Below, piece by piece: positions 35,478-45,624 of a stretch of DNA of 64,000 bases (position 1 is its first letter; every line of letters begins with the position of its first letter). The DNA comes from an uncultured Clostridia bacterium. Its GTDB lineage: Bacteria > Bacillota > Clostridia > Oscillospirales > Ruminococcaceae. A program made the translations under genes and the position numbers. The notes under the pieces are model-generated. The model made no database searches and had not been told where the DNA came from. It worked only from the letters and a program-made list of their open reading frames with translations. The DNA lies in assembly GCA_947627205.1 (NCBI GenBank), contig CANQVE010000003.1, positions 1 to 64,000 of the forward strand, written 5' to 3'.

Positions 35478-36437
35478 TTACTTGTTTTCGTCCGAATTCA
35501 TAAGATCGCAGCCGAGCGACTGGAGCTTGGCCTTGACCTCGTCGAAAGACTTCTTGCCGAGGTTTCTGACTTTCATCATATCCTCGGGCGACTTGTTTAC
35601 AAGATCCTCGACTGTGTTTATTCCTGCTCTCTTTAAGCAGTTGAACGAACGCACCGAAAGCTCCAGCTCTTCGATAGTCATTTCGAGGACCTTGTCCTTA
35701 CGGCTTTCTTCCTTTGTTTCCATAAGCTCCTGGGGATTTGTATCATCAGAAAGCTCTGCAAACATACTAAGCCTTTCGATAAGGATCTTTGCCGCATAAG
35801 AAACAGCTTCTTTTGCGGAAATAGTCCCGTCTGTCCATATCTCGATTATGAGCTTTTCATAGTCGGTTTTCTGACCGACACGCGTATTTTCGACTGTATA
35901 GTTGCACTTGAGAACAGGTGTGTAGATGCTGTCTATCGGAATAACGCCTATAACGGACTGGAGCTGCTGTTTGTTCTGCTCCGCCGAAACATAGCCTCTT
36001 CCTCTGTCGAGCGTGATATCCATATAGAGCTTTGCGCCTGCACCGAGAGAAGCGATGTGCATTCCGGGATCGAGTATTTCGACCTCGCTGTCGGTCTTTA
36101 TATCGCCCGCAGTTACTTCACATTCGCCCTCTGCCTCAATGTAGATCGTCTTGGGAGCTTCGCCGTACATCTTAGCTCTAAGCCCTTTAATATTGAGAAT
36201 TATCTCCGTTACGTCCTCTTTGACGCCGGGGACAGTGGAAAATTCGTGCTGAATGCCGTTTATCTTTACAGACGTAGCCGCAACTCCCGGAAGCGACGAG
36301 AGCAATACTCTCCTGAGGCTGTTTCCGAGCGTGTTTCCATAACCCGTCTGAAGCGGTTCGAGAACGAACATTCCGTAGGTGCCGTCTGACCTCAGCTTTG
36401 AGGTCTCGATGTTGAGCTTTTCGATTTTTTCAAGCAT
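35478..36437 (-). CDS. rpoA: RNA polymerase alpha subunit
   Basis: A 319-aa subunit that nucleates RNA polymerase assembly and contacts UP elements and activators. The N-terminal domain carries [20 protein letters not shown]. The C-terminal domain carries [20 protein letters not shown] and [24 protein letters not shown] precedes the ATG. An unusually long 307-bp gap separates it from rpsD. Confidence 0.98.
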   Translation of the reverse strand: MLEKIEKLNIETSKLRSDGTYGMFVLEPLQTGYGNTLGNSLRRVLLSSLPGVAATSVKINGIQHEFSTVPGVKEDVTEIILNIKGLRAKMYGEAPKTIYIEAEGECEVTAGDIKTDSEVEILDPGMHIASLGAGAKLYMDITLDRGRGYVSAEQNKQQLQSVIGVIPIDSIYTPVLKCNYTVENTRVGQKTDYEKLIIEIWTDGTISAKEAVSYAAKILIERLSMFAELSDDTNPQELMETKEESRKDKVLEMTIEELELSVRSFNCLKRAGINTVEDLVNKSPEDMMKVRNLGKKSFDEVKAKLQSLGCDLMNSDENK

Positions 36438-36744
36438 TGGTAACCCTCCCGCTTGTCATCTTTGCAGAGCGAAAACCGCTCTGCCGCTTGTCAATTATCC
36501 TTTTCGCGCACATAGATGGGACTTCTTTCCTTATTAAGCCTCGGCTTTTTTCCGAATATCAAATTCCGTGAAAGGATCCCTCTGTCTGTATTCCTGTTAA
36601 TTTTAAATCATACCATACCGGCAAACCCTCTGATTTGCCGTACCGTCATAACGGCAGTATTGACAGATATCCTGTCCTCTAAACGCATTGCGCCTGATAT
36701 GAATTAAAAATAACTGCACTAAATATCTGTATGCTGATGAGCAA
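36438..36744 (-). other. 307-nt rpsD-rpoA intercistronic region with hairpins
   Basis: This gap is the longest inside the ribosomal cluster. On the minus strand it holds a CGGCAAATC...GTTTGCCG hairpin followed by GGTATGGTATGATTT (possible extended -10), and a GCAGAGCG-GTTTTC-GCTCTGC type hairpin just before the rpoA site. A 27-codon frame starting MCAKRIIDKRQSG overlaps the rpoA start but is weakly supported. It may be an internal promoter or an autoregulatory leader. Confidence 0.45.
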
Positions 36745-37353
36745 TTATTTAGAATACAGCTCGATAATCAGGTGTTCAGCTATCTCATAGTCGAGGTCGC
36801 TGTCACGCTGGAACAAGCGCGTTACCTTGGCGGTCTGCTTCTCCTTATCTACGTCGAGCCATGTGGGAGTCAGTCTTCCGCCTGCCACTTCCGCGATCTG
36901 CTCAAACTTCTTGCTTTTCTTGCTCTTTTCTCTGAGGGAAATAACGTCTCCTACCTTAACTCTGTAAGAGGGGATATCAACTCTCTTTCCGTTCACACAG
37001 AAATGACCGTGAGATACGAGCTGACGAGCCTCGCGGCGTGTGATTGCCATACCCATTCTGAAAACTATATTGTCCAGACGGCTTTCGAGAAGTCTTATAA
37101 GGTTTTCGCCTGCGATACCCTCTTCTTTGGTAGCAAGCTCATAATAGTGATAGAACTGTTTTTCAAGAACGCCGTAGATAAATTTGAGCTTCTGCTTTTC
37201 TTTCAGCTGCTGACCGTATTCGGAAACTTTCTTGCGGCGGGCGCCGTCTTTCTGAAATCTCATGGACTTCTTCTTTTCCGAATAGCCGAGAACAGCGGGG
37301 CTGATATCAAGGCTTCTGCACTTTTTCAAAATCGGATCGCGATTTACTGCCAT
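36745..37353 (-). CDS. rpsD: 30S ribosomal protein S4
   Basis: 202 aa. A primary 16S binder needed early in 30S assembly, and often an autoregulator. It starts MAVNRDPILKKCRSLDISPA and carries the S4 RNA-binding domain LESRLDNIVFRMGMAITRRE. Only one Cys stands in the N-terminal region, so it is the zinc-free type. Confidence 0.97.
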   Translation of the reverse strand: MAVNRDPILKKCRSLDISPAVLGYSEKKKSMRFQKDGARRKKVSEYGQQLKEKQKLKFIYGVLEKQFYHYYELATKEEGIAGENLIRLLESRLDNIVFRMGMAITRREARQLVSHGHFCVNGKRVDIPSYRVKVGDVISLREKSKKSKKFEQIAEVAGGRLTPTWLDVDKEKQTAKVTRLFQRDSDLDYEIAEHLIIELYSK

Positions 37354-37459
37354 AATAAAATTTTCCTCCGTTATTTAATACGATTATCGGCATTTTGCCG
37401 ACGCCGAGCAAACGTAGCACTCGGTACTTTTTGTTTGTCTGTTCCTGATTTAATGCAGG

Positions 37460-37855
37460 TCAGACTCTTCTTCTCTTGGGCGGTCTGCATCCGTTGTGAG
37501 GAATGGGGGTAACGTCCTTTATGAGCTTTACCTCAAGTCCTGCTGTCTGAAGTGCTCTGATAGCCGCCTCACGTCCCTGACCGGGACCTTTTACAAAAAC
37601 TTCAACTGTTTTAAGACCGTGTTCCATAGCCGCCTTTGCCGCAACATCTGCCGCCGACTGAGCCGCAAACGGGGTGGACTTTCTCGAACCCTTAAATCCG
37701 AGCTCACCTGCGGACGCCCATGAAATAGCGTTTCCCTGAAGATCGGTGATAGTAACTATGGTATTGTTGAAAGACGACTGGATATGCGCCTGACCGTTTT
37801 CGATGTTCTTGCGCTCACGGCGTCTGCGAACGACCTGTTTTTTCTGCTGTGCCAT
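37460..37855 (-). CDS. rpsK: 30S ribosomal protein S11
   Basis: 131 aa with the family core [20 protein letters not shown] and the C-terminal signature [17 protein letters not shown]. It forms part of the 30S platform near the mRNA exit. It lies 18 bp from rpsM. Confidence 0.97.
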   Translation of the reverse strand: MAQQKKQVVRRRRERKNIENGQAHIQSSFNNTIVTITDLQGNAISWASAGELGFKGSRKSTPFAAQSAADVAAKAAMEHGLKTVEVFVKGPGQGREAAIRALQTAGLEVKLIKDVTPIPHNGCRPPKRRRV

Positions 37856-37873
37856 TTTTTTAATTACGCCTCC

Positions 37874-38245
37874 TTACTTTTTCTTGTTGGCAATGGTCTT
37901 CTTCGGACCTTTGCGAGTTCTGGCGTTTGTCTTTGTACGCTGACCGCGAACGGGGAGACCTTTGCGGTGGCGTGTGCCGCGATAGCAGTTTATCTCTACG
38001 AGGCGCTTTATGTTGAGCGCAACCATTCTTCTGAGGTCGCCCTCTACGACATAGCCGTCCTTGTCGATAACTTCGCGGATCTTTGTTTCCTCGTCGTCTG
38101 TGAGATCCTTAACGCGAGTATCGGGATCTACTCCCGCCTTTGCCAGAATATCATTTGCGGATTTTCTGCCGATGCCGTATACATAGGTAAGACCTATCTC
38201 TACGCGCTTTTCCTTTGGCAGATCCACTCCTGCAATTCTTGCCAT
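37874..38245 (-). CDS. rpsM: 30S ribosomal protein S13
   Basis: 123 aa. It starts [20 protein letters not shown]; the C-terminal basic tail [20 protein letters not shown] contacts tRNA at the subunit interface. It is 12 bp from rpmJ. Confidence 0.97.
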   Translation of the reverse strand: MARIAGVDLPKEKRVEIGLTYVYGIGRKSANDILAKAGVDPDTRVKDLTDDEETKIREVIDKDGYVVEGDLRRMVALNIKRLVEINCYRGTRHRKGLPVRGQRTKTNARTRKGPKKTIANKKK

Positions 38246-38257
38246 AACTTATCCTCC

Positions 38258-38371
38258 TTAACCCTGTCTTTGTTTGTGTTTGGGTTCAACACAAATAACC
38301 ATAACCTTGCCCTTGCGCTTTATGACTTTGCACTTGTCGCACATGGGCTTGACCGAAGGTCTGACTTTCAT
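38258..38371 (-). CDS. rpmJ: 50S ribosomal protein L36
   Basis: 37 aa, too short for most gene callers. It reads [20 protein letters not shown] and ends PKHKQRQG. The zinc ligands Cys11, Cys14 and Cys27 plus His32 are all present, so this is the zinc-binding (C+) form. GAGGG precedes the ATG at 38371. It sits between infA and rpsM as in other Firmicutes. Confidence 0.96.
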   Translation of the reverse strand: MKVRPSVKPMCDKCKVIKRKGKVMVICVEPKHKQRQG

Positions 38372-38413
38372 CGTAATGCCCTCCTAATTATAACTTTTCC
38401 CTGCTGACGCGGT

Positions 38414-38632
38414 TTATTTTGCGCGCCAGGTTATTCTGCCCTTTGTAAGATCGTAGGGCGACATCTCAACGGTTACTTTATCTCCGGGCAAAATGCGGAT
38501 ATAATTCATTCTGAGCTTTCCGCTTATGTGTGCCAGGATCTTATGTCCGTTTACAAGCTCTACTCTGAACTGTGCATTCGGCAGAGCTTCAAGAATAGTT
38601 CCCTCGACCTCAATTACGTCGTCTTTAGACAA
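38414..38632 (-). CDS. infA: Translation initiation factor IF-1 (TTG start)
   Basis: 72 aa from the TTG at 38632, giving the standard IF-1 start [20 protein letters not shown] and the exact usual length. The GTG three codons upstream overlaps the ribosome site GAGGAG and the end of the KOW gene, so I reject it. IF-1 is an OB-fold protein that binds the 30S A site. Confidence 0.95.
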   Translation of the reverse strand: MSKDDVIEVEGTILEALPNAQFRVELVNGHKILAHISGKLRMNYIRILPGDKVTVEMSPYDLTKGRITWRAK

Positions 38633-38637
38633 AATAT

Positions 38638-38886
38638 TCACTCCTCTGTGCGCGCAGACATTTCTGCCAATGTCCGCCTCAGCTTTTTGTCCGTCAGCTC
38701 CGAAAGCTCTATGAGCTTATGGGTGGGACGAACGTGCTTTTTGTTCTTCTTTTTCGGCATATTGAGCTTTCGCTCTTTGCCGTCGGCAACATATACAAAC
38801 TCGTTTTCCAGCTTTGCAACGACCATAGCCCTGCCTTTATCGTGACCTGCAAGGCTTATAACAACGCTTCCCGCCTTTATATCCAT
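38638..38886 (-). CDS. KOW-domain RNA-binding protein (L14e-like)
   Basis: 82 aa. The KOW-like stretch is [20 protein letters not shown], followed by [16 protein letters not shown]. This small protein is a regular passenger between map and infA in Clostridia and resembles archaeal/eukaryotic L14e/L27e; a role on ribosomes is presumed but not established. Confidence 0.88.
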   Translation of the reverse strand: MDIKAGSVVISLAGHDKGRAMVVAKLENEFVYVADGKERKLNMPKKKNKKHVRPTHKLIELSELTDKKLRRTLAEMSARTEE

Positions 38887-38888
38887 AC

Positions 38889-39644
38889 TCAGTGATGCTC
38901 CAGTGTCAATATAAGAGGCTCGCCGCCTGTTATTGCTACGGTATGCTCAAAGTGGCACGAAAGGCTGTTGTCGGTCGTGACGACCGTCCACTTGTCGCCG
39001 AGTATCTTTACCTCGCGGAAATGTGAATTTACCATAGGCTCTATCGCGATAGTCATTCCCGGCATAAGGCGAGGTCCGTGACCTGCCTTTCCCTCATTCG
39101 GAACTTCGGGATCTTCATGCATTTCGCGTCCTATCCCGTGTCCTATAAACTTTTCCGCAACGGCGTAACCTCCGCTTTTGACGTGAGTTTCAATTGCGTT
39201 TGAGATGTCGCCTATGCGGTTTCCCGCGACTGCCTTTTCGATGCCCTTATAAAGTGCCTCTTCGGTAAATTTCATCAACCGTTTCGCTTCTTCGGAAATT
39301 TCTCCGACAGCGAATGTCTTTGTATTGTCGCCCATAAATCCGTCAAGCTCGGCAACTATGTCACATGACAAGATGTCGCCGTCTTTGAGGATCTTTTTCT
39401 TGTTCGGGATCCCGTGTATCAGCTCCTCGTTTACCGAGAAGCAGTTGTGACCGGGAAATCCTCCGTATCCCTTGCAGGGACAATGACCGCCATGCGACAC
39501 GATATAGTCGTTTACGATCCTGTCAAGCTCCCAGGTGGAAATACCCGCGACAGCGTTCTTTCCCGCAAGAGCCAGAGCCTGCGCCGCAAGCTCTCCCGCT
39601 TTCATCATTCCTTTTAGTTCGGTCTGATTTTTTATAGAGATCAT
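38889..39644 (-). CDS. map: Methionine aminopeptidase type I
   Basis: 251 aa. It removes N-terminal Met from nascent proteins with a dinuclear metal site. Metal ligands are in DGDILSCDIVAELDGFMGDN (two Asp), GHGIGREMHEDPEVPN (His), AIEPMV (Glu) and the C-terminal FEHTVAI (Glu). It is 1 bp from adk. Confidence 0.97.
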   Translation of the reverse strand: MISIKNQTELKGMMKAGELAAQALALAGKNAVAGISTWELDRIVNDYIVSHGGHCPCKGYGGFPGHNCFSVNEELIHGIPNKKKILKDGDILSCDIVAELDGFMGDNTKTFAVGEISEEAKRLMKFTEEALYKGIEKAVAGNRIGDISNAIETHVKSGGYAVAEKFIGHGIGREMHEDPEVPNEGKAGHGPRLMPGMTIAIEPMVNSHFREVKILGDKWTVVTTDNSLSCHFEHTVAITGGEPLILTLEHH

Positions 39645-39645
39645 T

Positions 39646-40281
39646 TTATTCGCCTTTTATTGCCGCAAGCGTCAGGCGAGAGGTTTCGGATATCTCGTTC
39701 TGTCCCTTTACAGTCACGAGCTTTCCTCTCTTTTCATAATAATCCTTTAGCGGAGCGGTCTTTTCGTGATAAGTTTTAAGACGTGCAAGGACAGTTTCGG
39801 GCTTGTCGTCTATTCTCTGTACGACCTTTGCGCCGCAAGCGTCGCATATTCCCTCGACCTTTGTGGGCTTATACTCTATATGATAGGAATTTCCGCAGCC
39901 CTCGCAGACTCTTCTTCCGCTCATGCGGGCAATTATCGCGTCATCGGGAACATCAATCTCGATGACCTTGTCAATTTCAACGCCCATGCTTTCGAGCGCT
40001 TCTGCCTGCTGTACCGTTCTAGGAAAACCGTCGAGGATAAAGCCGTTCTGTGCGTCGGGCTGTGCTATCCTGTCCTTTAAGATGCCGATAACGACCTCGT
40101 CGGGAACAAGCTCTCCCGCGTCCATATAGCTCTTAGCCTTAAGTCCTGCCTCGGTCGAATTTTTTACTGCCTCGCGGAGCATATTTCCCGTAGATATAGC
40201 GGGGATATTCAGCTCCTTGCATACGACCTCTGCCTGTGTGCCTTTGCCGGCGCCCGGTGCGCCAAGGAATATCATATTCAT
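39646..40281 (-). CDS. adk: Adenylate kinase
   Basis: 211 aa. It interconverts ATP + AMP and 2 ADP. The P-loop is FLGAPGAGKGTQA, and the AMP site includes ISTGNMLREA and GFILDGFPRTVQQAEAL. The LID carries a zinc site with four Cys (RVCEGCGNSYH and GICDACGA), as in many Firmicutes. Confidence 0.97.
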   Translation of the reverse strand: MNMIFLGAPGAGKGTQAEVVCKELNIPAISTGNMLREAVKNSTEAGLKAKSYMDAGELVPDEVVIGILKDRIAQPDAQNGFILDGFPRTVQQAEALESMGVEIDKVIEIDVPDDAIIARMSGRRVCEGCGNSYHIEYKPTKVEGICDACGAKVVQRIDDKPETVLARLKTYHEKTAPLKDYYEKRGKLVTVKGQNEISETSRLTLAAIKGE

Positions 40282-40360
40282 AAGTTACTCTCCTGACTTA
40301 CAGCTTAAATTCCTGCGGAATGCTCAAAGCCCGAGGCTTTAAGCAGACCGCGCTTTACAC

Positions 40361-41704
40361 TTAATCCAAAAATCCCGGGTGATGACGCATTGTGATCTGG
40401 CTCTCAAGAGTACGAACAGTTTCGAGAGCGACGCCGACAACGATAAGAAGCGTTGTTCCTCCGAGAGATATTCCCGAGAAGTTCGGGTTTATCCATGAGA
40501 GGATTATCGGCAAAATCGCGATTATACCGAGGAAAATTGCGCCAATAAGAGTTATTTTGTTCAGCGAATTATAGATGAAGTCCGACGTGGGCTTTCCGGG
40601 GCGGTAGCCGGGGATAGCGCCGTTGTTTTTCTTCAGGTTGTTCGCTATTTCGATAGGATTGTAAGATATCGCAACGTAGAAATAGTTGAACGCGATTATC
40701 AGTACAAAGTAGATTATTGCATAGCCTACCGAGCTCTGGCTGAAGAACCTTACAAAGCCCTCCCAGAACGGATGTCCACTCGTGCCGTCGCCTTTAATTC
40801 CGAAGAAGAACAAGATCGTCTGCGGAAGCGACATGATAGACATTGCAAAGATGATAGGCATAACGCCGCTCATTGCGACTTTTATCGGGATATGAGTTGA
40901 CTGTCCGCCGTACATCTTGCGTCCAACGACGCGCTTTGCGTACTGAACGGGAATTCTGCGCTCTGCATTTGTCATGAAAATGACGAACCAGATCATTGCC
41001 GCATACATGATTATAACGACAACTACGAAGATAATGTTCTTCATATCCTGCTGGCAAAGTCTGACGAAAGTCTGTATCTGGTCGGGGAAACGAGCGACGA
41101 TACCTGCAAAGAGTATCATTGAAATTCCGTTTCCTATGCCGTTTTCGTTTATTCTGTCGCCGAGCCAGATAATAACGCAGGCTCCTGCGACAAAGCAAGC
41201 GATAATTGTCGCCGCAGAAAGTATCTGCGCGAACAAGTCGGCTTTTTCGCCATACTTTAAGATCTCAATGTGATAGCCGTCTACGCTGGTTCCGTTTCTT
41301 AAAGAGAAATAGAACGCAGTCGCCTGTAAAAGCGCAATTCCGAGAGCGACATATTTTGTGATCTTGTTTATCTTTTTACGTCCCGGCTCGCCCTCTTTGG
41401 AGAGCTTTTCAAGCGGCGGTATCGCAACCGTAAGAAGCTGGATAATGATCGACGCGTTGATGTAGGGAGTAATTGACATTGCTAGGAGCGTTCCGTTTCC
41501 GAGAGCGCCGCCCGTCATGGTATCGAGATAGCTCAAAAGGGAAGCCCCGTCTATCATATTCGATATGGCGGTGTTGTCGAGGAAAGGAACGAAAATGCAT
41601 GAACCCAAGCGGAATATGACGAGGATAAACAGTGTGTACAAGATCTTTTTGCGAAGCTGGGTATCTACCCATGCGTTACGAAAGACCTGAAGCATTCCGT
41701 TCAA
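40361..41704 (-). CDS. secY: Protein translocase subunit SecY
   Basis: 447 aa with ten membrane helices, the channel of the general secretion pathway. The plug and first helices include FIPFLDNTAISNMIDGAS, and the C-terminal end has a TLESQITMRHH pattern. The start is probably TTG at 41704, placed right behind GAGGTGAT at the L15 stop. The ATG three codons later is too far from that site. Confidence 0.96.
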   Translation of the reverse strand: MNGMLQVFRNAWVDTQLRKKILYTLFILVIFRLGSCIFVPFLDNTAISNMIDGASLLSYLDTMTGGALGNGTLLAMSITPYINASIIIQLLTVAIPPLEKLSKEGEPGRKKINKITKYVALGIALLQATAFYFSLRNGTSVDGYHIEILKYGEKADLFAQILSAATIIACFVAGACVIIWLGDRINENGIGNGISMILFAGIVARFPDQIQTFVRLCQQDMKNIIFVVVVIIMYAAMIWFVIFMTNAERRIPVQYAKRVVGRKMYGGQSTHIPIKVAMSGVMPIIFAMSIMSLPQTILFFFGIKGDGTSGHPFWEGFVRFFSQSSVGYAIIYFVLIIAFNYFYVAISYNPIEIANNLKKNNGAIPGYRPGKPTSDFIYNSLNKITLIGAIFLGIIAILPIILSWINPNFSGISLGGTTLLIVVGVALETVRTLESQITMRHHPGFLD

Positions 41705-42148
41705 TTACATCACCTCAGCCTTTCCGCCCGCCTTTTCTATTTTTTCCTTAGCTGCTGCCGTAAACTTTGCAGCCTTTACGGTGAGCTTCTTTGTAAGTTC
41801 GCCGTTGCCGAGGATCTTTATGCCGTCTTTGGCATTCTTTATTGCGCCCGCTTCAATAAGAGCCTGCGCGTCAACTTCCGCGCCGTCCTCAAAGCGCTTT
41901 TCAAGCTCGGATACGTTCACTGCCGCAAATTCCTTTGCGAAGATGTTGTTAAATCCGCGCTTGGGCATTCTTCTCTGAAGCGGCATCTGACCGCCCTCAA
42001 AACCCGGTCTTATAGAACCGCCCGAACGAGCTTTCTGACCTTTGTGTCCCTTACCGGCGGTCTTTCCGTTTCCGGAGCCGTGACCTCTGCCGATACGCTT
42101 TACTTCCTTTGTGGAGCCTGCTGCGGGAGCTAATTCGTGTAGCTTCAT
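41705..42148 (-). CDS. rplO: 50S ribosomal protein L15
   Basis: 147 aa from the ATG at 42148 ([20 protein letters not shown]), preceded by TGGGGTG. The basic N-terminal [20 protein letters not shown] loops enter the 50S core. Its stop codon is followed directly by the secY TTG start, suggesting coupling. Confidence 0.97.
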   Translation of the reverse strand: MKLHELAPAAGSTKEVKRIGRGHGSGNGKTAGKGHKGQKARSGGSIRPGFEGGQMPLQRRMPKRGFNNIFAKEFAAVNVSELEKRFEDGAEVDAQALIEAGAIKNAKDGIKILGNGELTKKLTVKAAKFTAAAKEKIEKAGGKAEVM

Positions 42149-42220
42149 ATTATTGCACCCCATTTCTTTGGTCGGCAGGCAGGAAAACCATTCTCGCCGT
42201 CTGCCGTCAGTTTTTGTTTA

Positions 42221-42400
42221 TTATGCTTCTTCGACCTTTACAAGGTGTGCGATCTTTCTGATCTTTCCCTTTGTAGCCTCGTTGTCGGGCTGGATAGTCA
42301 CGGAATTCGTCTTGTTAAGTCCGAGAGAATTCGCCGTGGCGATCTGGTCTTTCTTGCAGCTGTTTAAAGAGCGTACAAGAGTAATTTTTAAATTTGCCAT
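42221..42400 (-). CDS. rpmD: 50S ribosomal protein L30
   Basis: 59 aa, below the size of most ORF filters. It starts MANLKITLVRSLNSCKKDQI and includes LGLNKTNSVTIQPDN and the end HLVKVEEA. AGGAGG lies just before the ATG at 42400. It sits between rpsE and rplO in the usual order. Confidence 0.96.
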   Translation of the reverse strand: MANLKITLVRSLNSCKKDQIATANSLGLNKTNSVTIQPDNEATKGKIRKIAHLVKVEEA

Positions 42401-42423
42401 TCTAATTCCTCCTATGCTCTTTT

Positions 42424-42924
42424 TCAGATTTCCTTTACGGTCTTGCCTCTGAGAGCCGCAACTTCTTCCGCTGTTCTGAGAGCGGTAAGACCTGCCATTG
42501 TAGCTCTAACAACGTTGCAGGGATTGTTTGAACGCAGGGACTTTGTACGAATGTTCTTTATTCCTGCCATTTCAATTACCGCACGAACGGGGCCGCCCGC
42601 GATAACGCCTGTACCCTCGGGAGCGGGACGCATAAGAACTGCGCCTGCGCCAAATTTACCTGTTATCTCGTGGGGAATTGTCGTACCTTTAAGCGCTATC
42701 TTGTGGAGATTTTTCTTTGCGTCCTCAATGCCCTTGCGGATAGCGTCGGGAACTTCGTTGGACTTTCCCATTCCGAATCCCACCGTGCCTTTTCCGTCGC
42801 CGACTACGACAAGCGCCGAGAATTTCATTATTCTTCCGCCCTTAACGGTCTTTGATACGCGGTTTATTGCGACAACCTTTTCAGCAAGCTCTTCTGTCTG
42901 CTGTTCATGTTCGATCTTAGCCAA
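42424..42924 (-). CDS. rpsE: 30S ribosomal protein S5
   Basis: 166 aa. The double-stranded RNA-binding domain reads [20 protein letters not shown] and [21 protein letters not shown]5 guards decoding accuracy and mRNA entry. AAGGAGGG precedes the ATG. Confidence 0.97.
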   Translation of the reverse strand: MAKIEHEQQTEELAEKVVAINRVSKTVKGGRIMKFSALVVVGDGKGTVGFGMGKSNEVPDAIRKGIEDAKKNLHKIALKGTTIPHEITGKFGAGAVLMRPAPEGTGVIAGGPVRAVIEMAGIKNIRTKSLRSNNPCNVVRATMAGLTALRTAEEVAALRGKTVKEI

Positions 42925-42942
42925 AGTCTTGTTCCCTCCTTA

Positions 42943-43302
42943 TCAGAAATTGAGTCCGCCCTCTCTTGCGCCGTCCGCAAGAGCCGCTACTCTGCCGTGA
43001 TATACATAACCGCCTCTGTCGAAAACAACGTCGGTTATTCCTGCTTTTTTAGCCTTTTCGGCTACCATCTGTCCGACTTTCTTTGCCGCCTCGCAGTTTC
43101 CGCCGTACATACCGAAATCCTTTTCGGTCGAGCTTGCCGCTGCAAGAGTCTTTCCGTTTACATCGTCAATTATCTGCGCGTAAATGTGCATTGAAGAACG
43201 GAAAACACAAAGTCTGGGGCACTCGGGTGTGCCGCTGATCTTTCCGCGAACGCGCTTATGGCGGCGCATTCTGCTTTTGTTTTTATCAATTATCTTGACC
43301 AT
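42943..43302 (-). CDS. rplR: 50S ribosomal protein L18
   Basis: 119 aa. It starts [20 protein letters not shown] and carries the 5S rRNA-binding core [18 protein letters not shown] and the C-terminal [20 protein letters not shown]. Confidence 0.97.
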   Translation of the reverse strand: MVKIIDKNKSRMRRHKRVRGKISGTPECPRLCVFRSSMHIYAQIIDDVNGKTLAAASSTEKDFGMYGGNCEAAKKVGQMVAEKAKKAGITDVVFDRGGYVYHGRVAALADGAREGGLNF

Positions 43303-43322
43303 TATTGATACTGTCCTTTCAA

Positions 43323-43868
43323 TTACTTCTTGCCCTTGCCGGCTTTGCCTTCCTTACGGCGAATATGCTCTTCGGCATACTTTATGCCCTTGCCCTTATA
43401 AGGCTCGGGAGGACGCTTCGAGCGTATCTCTGCCGCACACTGTCCGACTTTCTGCTTGTCAATTCCCGTAACGATAATTTTGTTGGGTGAGGGAACTTCG
43501 AGCTTGCAGTCGTCGGTATCGGAAACGATGACCTTGTGAGAATAGCCGAGGTTCATTACGACGTTTTTGCCCTGCTTTTCGCAGCGGAAACCTACGCCGT
43601 TTATTTCAAGCTCTTTCTTAAAGCCCTCCGTAACGCCTATTACCATGTTGTGGATAAGCGTTCTCGTAAGACCGTGAAGAGATTTTGAAAGGTTCTCATC
43701 ATCGGGACGCTCAACGATTATCTCGGCGCCCTCGTGAGTTATCTTCATAAGATGATTGAATTCTTTTGTAATTGTGCCCTTAGGTCCCTTTACGGTAACA
43801 ACAGGTCCCTCGATCTTTACATCGACTCCTGCGGGAACAGCAACAGGCATTCTTCCTATTCTTGACAT
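43323..43868 (-). CDS. rplF: 50S ribosomal protein L6
   Basis: 181 aa from the ATG at 43868 ([20 protein letters not shown]), preceded by GGGGAGG; the open frame extends 17 codons upstream into rpsH and is not used. The C-terminal domain ends [20 protein letters not shown]. Confidence 0.97.
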   Translation of the reverse strand: MSRIGRMPVAVPAGVDVKIEGPVVTVKGPKGTITKEFNHLMKITHEGAEIIVERPDDENLSKSLHGLTRTLIHNMVIGVTEGFKKELEINGVGFRCEKQGKNVVMNLGYSHKVIVSDTDDCKLEVPSPNKIIVTGIDKQKVGQCAAEIRSKRPPEPYKGKGIKYAEEHIRRKEGKAGKGKK

Positions 43869-43884
43869 ATCACTATTCCTCCCC

Positions 43885-44283
43885 TTACCATACAAATGCG
43901 AGGACTTCGCCGCCGACATTCAGCTCTCTTGCTTTCTTGTCGGTCATAATGCCCTTTGAAGTCGAGATGATAGCAATACCGAGACCTCTCATTACCTTGG
44001 GCATATCCTTGCAGTTTGAATAAATTCTGAGACCGGGCTTTGATACGCGGCGAAGACCGGTTATAACGCCGGACTTGCTGTCCGTGTACTTAAGTGTTAT
44101 TTTTATAACGCCCTGCTTATTGTCGTCGATTACCTTAAATCCCTTTATATAGCCTTCGTCAAGCAAGATCTGAGCGATCTGCTTTTTGAGGTTGGAAGCG
44201 GGAACGTCAACAGTAGGGTGCTTTGCGGAATTTGCATTGCGAATTCTTGTGAGCATATCCGCGATAGTATCTGTGATCTGCAT
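43885..44283 (-). CDS. rpsH: 30S ribosomal protein S8
   Basis: 132 aa. It starts [20 protein letters not shown] and ends with the RNA-binding [20 protein letters not shown] block. In many bacteria S8 represses the spc operon by binding L5 mRNA. A 149-bp gap to rpsN holds small hairpins of unknown role. Confidence 0.97.
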   Translation of the reverse strand: MQITDTIADMLTRIRNANSAKHPTVDVPASNLKKQIAQILLDEGYIKGFKVIDDNKQGVIKITLKYTDSKSGVITGLRRVSKPGLRIYSNCKDMPKVMRGLGIAIISTSKGIMTDKKARELNVGGEVLAFVW

Positions 44284-44432
44284 TCATTTACCTCCGTAAA
44301 CGAGAGCCGTTACGAAGTCAACCCGAAACCTTTCGTTTCGCACTTCGTCGTACTCACATATTTTCCATTAAACAGCCGAACTTTCCGAAAACCCATTCGG
44401 CGAGGGATCTTGCAGAAGCTGTCTTATTTAAA

Positions 44433-44618
44433 TTACCAGCTTGCTTTCTTTACGCCGGGGATCTGTCCTTTGTAAGCAAGCTCTCTGAAGCAAATTCTGC
44501 AAATGCCGAACTTACGCATATAAGCGTGAGGTCTGCCGCAGATCTTGCAGCGGTTATAAGCTCTTGTGCTGAACTTCGGAGCTCTCTTCTGCTTTTCTTT
44601 TAAAGAAGTTTTAGCCAT
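44433..44618 (-). CDS. rpsN: 30S ribosomal protein S14, zinc type
   Basis: 61 aa with four Cys in [21 protein letters not shown], the short C+ form of S14 that binds zinc. The start [12 protein letters not shown] is normal. It lies between rplE and rpsH. Confidence 0.97.
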   Translation of the reverse strand: MAKTSLKEKQKRAPKFSTRAYNRCKICGRPHAYMRKFGICRICFRELAYKGQIPGVKKASW

Positions 44619-44638
44619 AGATCCGTTTTCCTCCGTCT

Positions 44639-45178
44639 TTACTTCTCAAAGGGAGCGCCCATAAGGGAAAGCAGCTCTCTTGCTTCTTCATCTGTTTTCG
44701 CGGTAGTGACAAAGTTTATGTCCATTCCGCGTACAGCGTCGATCTTATCGTATTCGATCTCAGGGAAAATAAGCTGCTCTTTAAGACCAAAGGAGTAATT
44801 TCCGCGGCCGTCGAACGAGTTTGCGTTAATTCCTCTGAAGTCGCGTACACGCGGAAGAGCGACGTTGAAGAGTCTGTCGAGAAACTCGTACATTATGTCG
44901 CCTCTGAGCGTAACCTTAACGCCGATTATCTGTCCCTCGCGGAGCTTGAAGTTTGCGACGGACTTTCTCGAACGGCACGCAACAGGCTTCTGACCGGTTA
45001 TCGCGCTGAGCTCGGCCATAACGTTGTCGATGATCTTTGCGTTTTCCTTTGCTTCGCCGCACGCAACGTTTACGACAATTTTGTCGAGCTTCGGCGTCTG
45101 CATAACAGACTTATAGCCGAATTTCTTGAACAGTGCGGGAGCAACGGTTTCCCTGTAATAATCTTTCATTCTTGCCAT
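44639..45178 (-). CDS. rplE: 50S ribosomal protein L5
   Basis: 179 aa from the ATG at 45178 ([20 protein letters not shown]) with AGGAGA 9 nt upstream; the longer frame has no site. It binds 5S rRNA and P-site tRNA. Blocks [20 protein letters not shown] and [20 protein letters not shown] are typical. Confidence 0.97.
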   Translation of the reverse strand: MARMKDYYRETVAPALFKKFGYKSVMQTPKLDKIVVNVACGEAKENAKIIDNVMAELSAITGQKPVACRSRKSVANFKLREGQIIGVKVTLRGDIMYEFLDRLFNVALPRVRDFRGINANSFDGRGNYSFGLKEQLIFPEIEYDKIDAVRGMDINFVTTAKTDEEARELLSLMGAPFEK

Positions 45179-45280
45179 TATATTTTCTCCTATCTGACAG
45201 CCGGGTTTTAGCGCTAAATCAGCGCTCCTTATACCCGACCTATCATTGGAGGACACTTAATGTCCTCAGCCTTACGGCGA

Positions 45281-45610
45281 TCAATACTTCAGCTCTGCTC
45301 CGCAGTGCTTGCAAACTCTGATCTTCTTGCCGTCCTCTATCTTGTGACCTACTCTTGTGGTCTTGTTGCACTTCGGGCAAACGAGCATTACCTTGCAGGC
45401 GTAGATCGGGCTTTCAGCCTGAACTCTTCCGCCGAGCTGACCTTGCTGTCTGGGCTTTACATGCTTTGTGACCATATTTATGCCCTCGACGATAACTTTA
45501 CCTTCCTTGGGGGAAACGGTGAGGACCTTTCCGGTCTTTCCTCTGTCGCCGCCCTTGGAGGGCTTGTCGCCCGTCATGAGCTTTACGTTGTCGCCAACCT
45601 TTATATTCAT
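45281..45610 (-). CDS. rplX: 50S ribosomal protein L24
   Basis: 109 aa from the ATG at 45610 (MNIKVGDNVKLMTGDKPSKG), preceded by GGAGGTG. KOW motif in the first 40 residues. The C-terminal part has CPKCNKTTRVGHKIEDGKKI then CKHCGAELKY, a four-Cys zinc ribbon, so this is the zinc-binding L24 form. Confidence 0.96.
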   Translation of the reverse strand: MNIKVGDNVKLMTGDKPSKGGDRGKTGKVLTVSPKEGKVIVEGINMVTKHVKPRQQGQLGGRVQAESPIYACKVMLVCPKCNKTTRVGHKIEDGKKIRVCKHCGAELKY

Positions 45611-45624
45611 CTGCGACACCTCCA

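Noticed and set aside
36454-36537. 27-codon leader peptide before rpoA
   Set aside because: Frame exists and overlaps rpoA, but the start site is weak and nothing supports translation.
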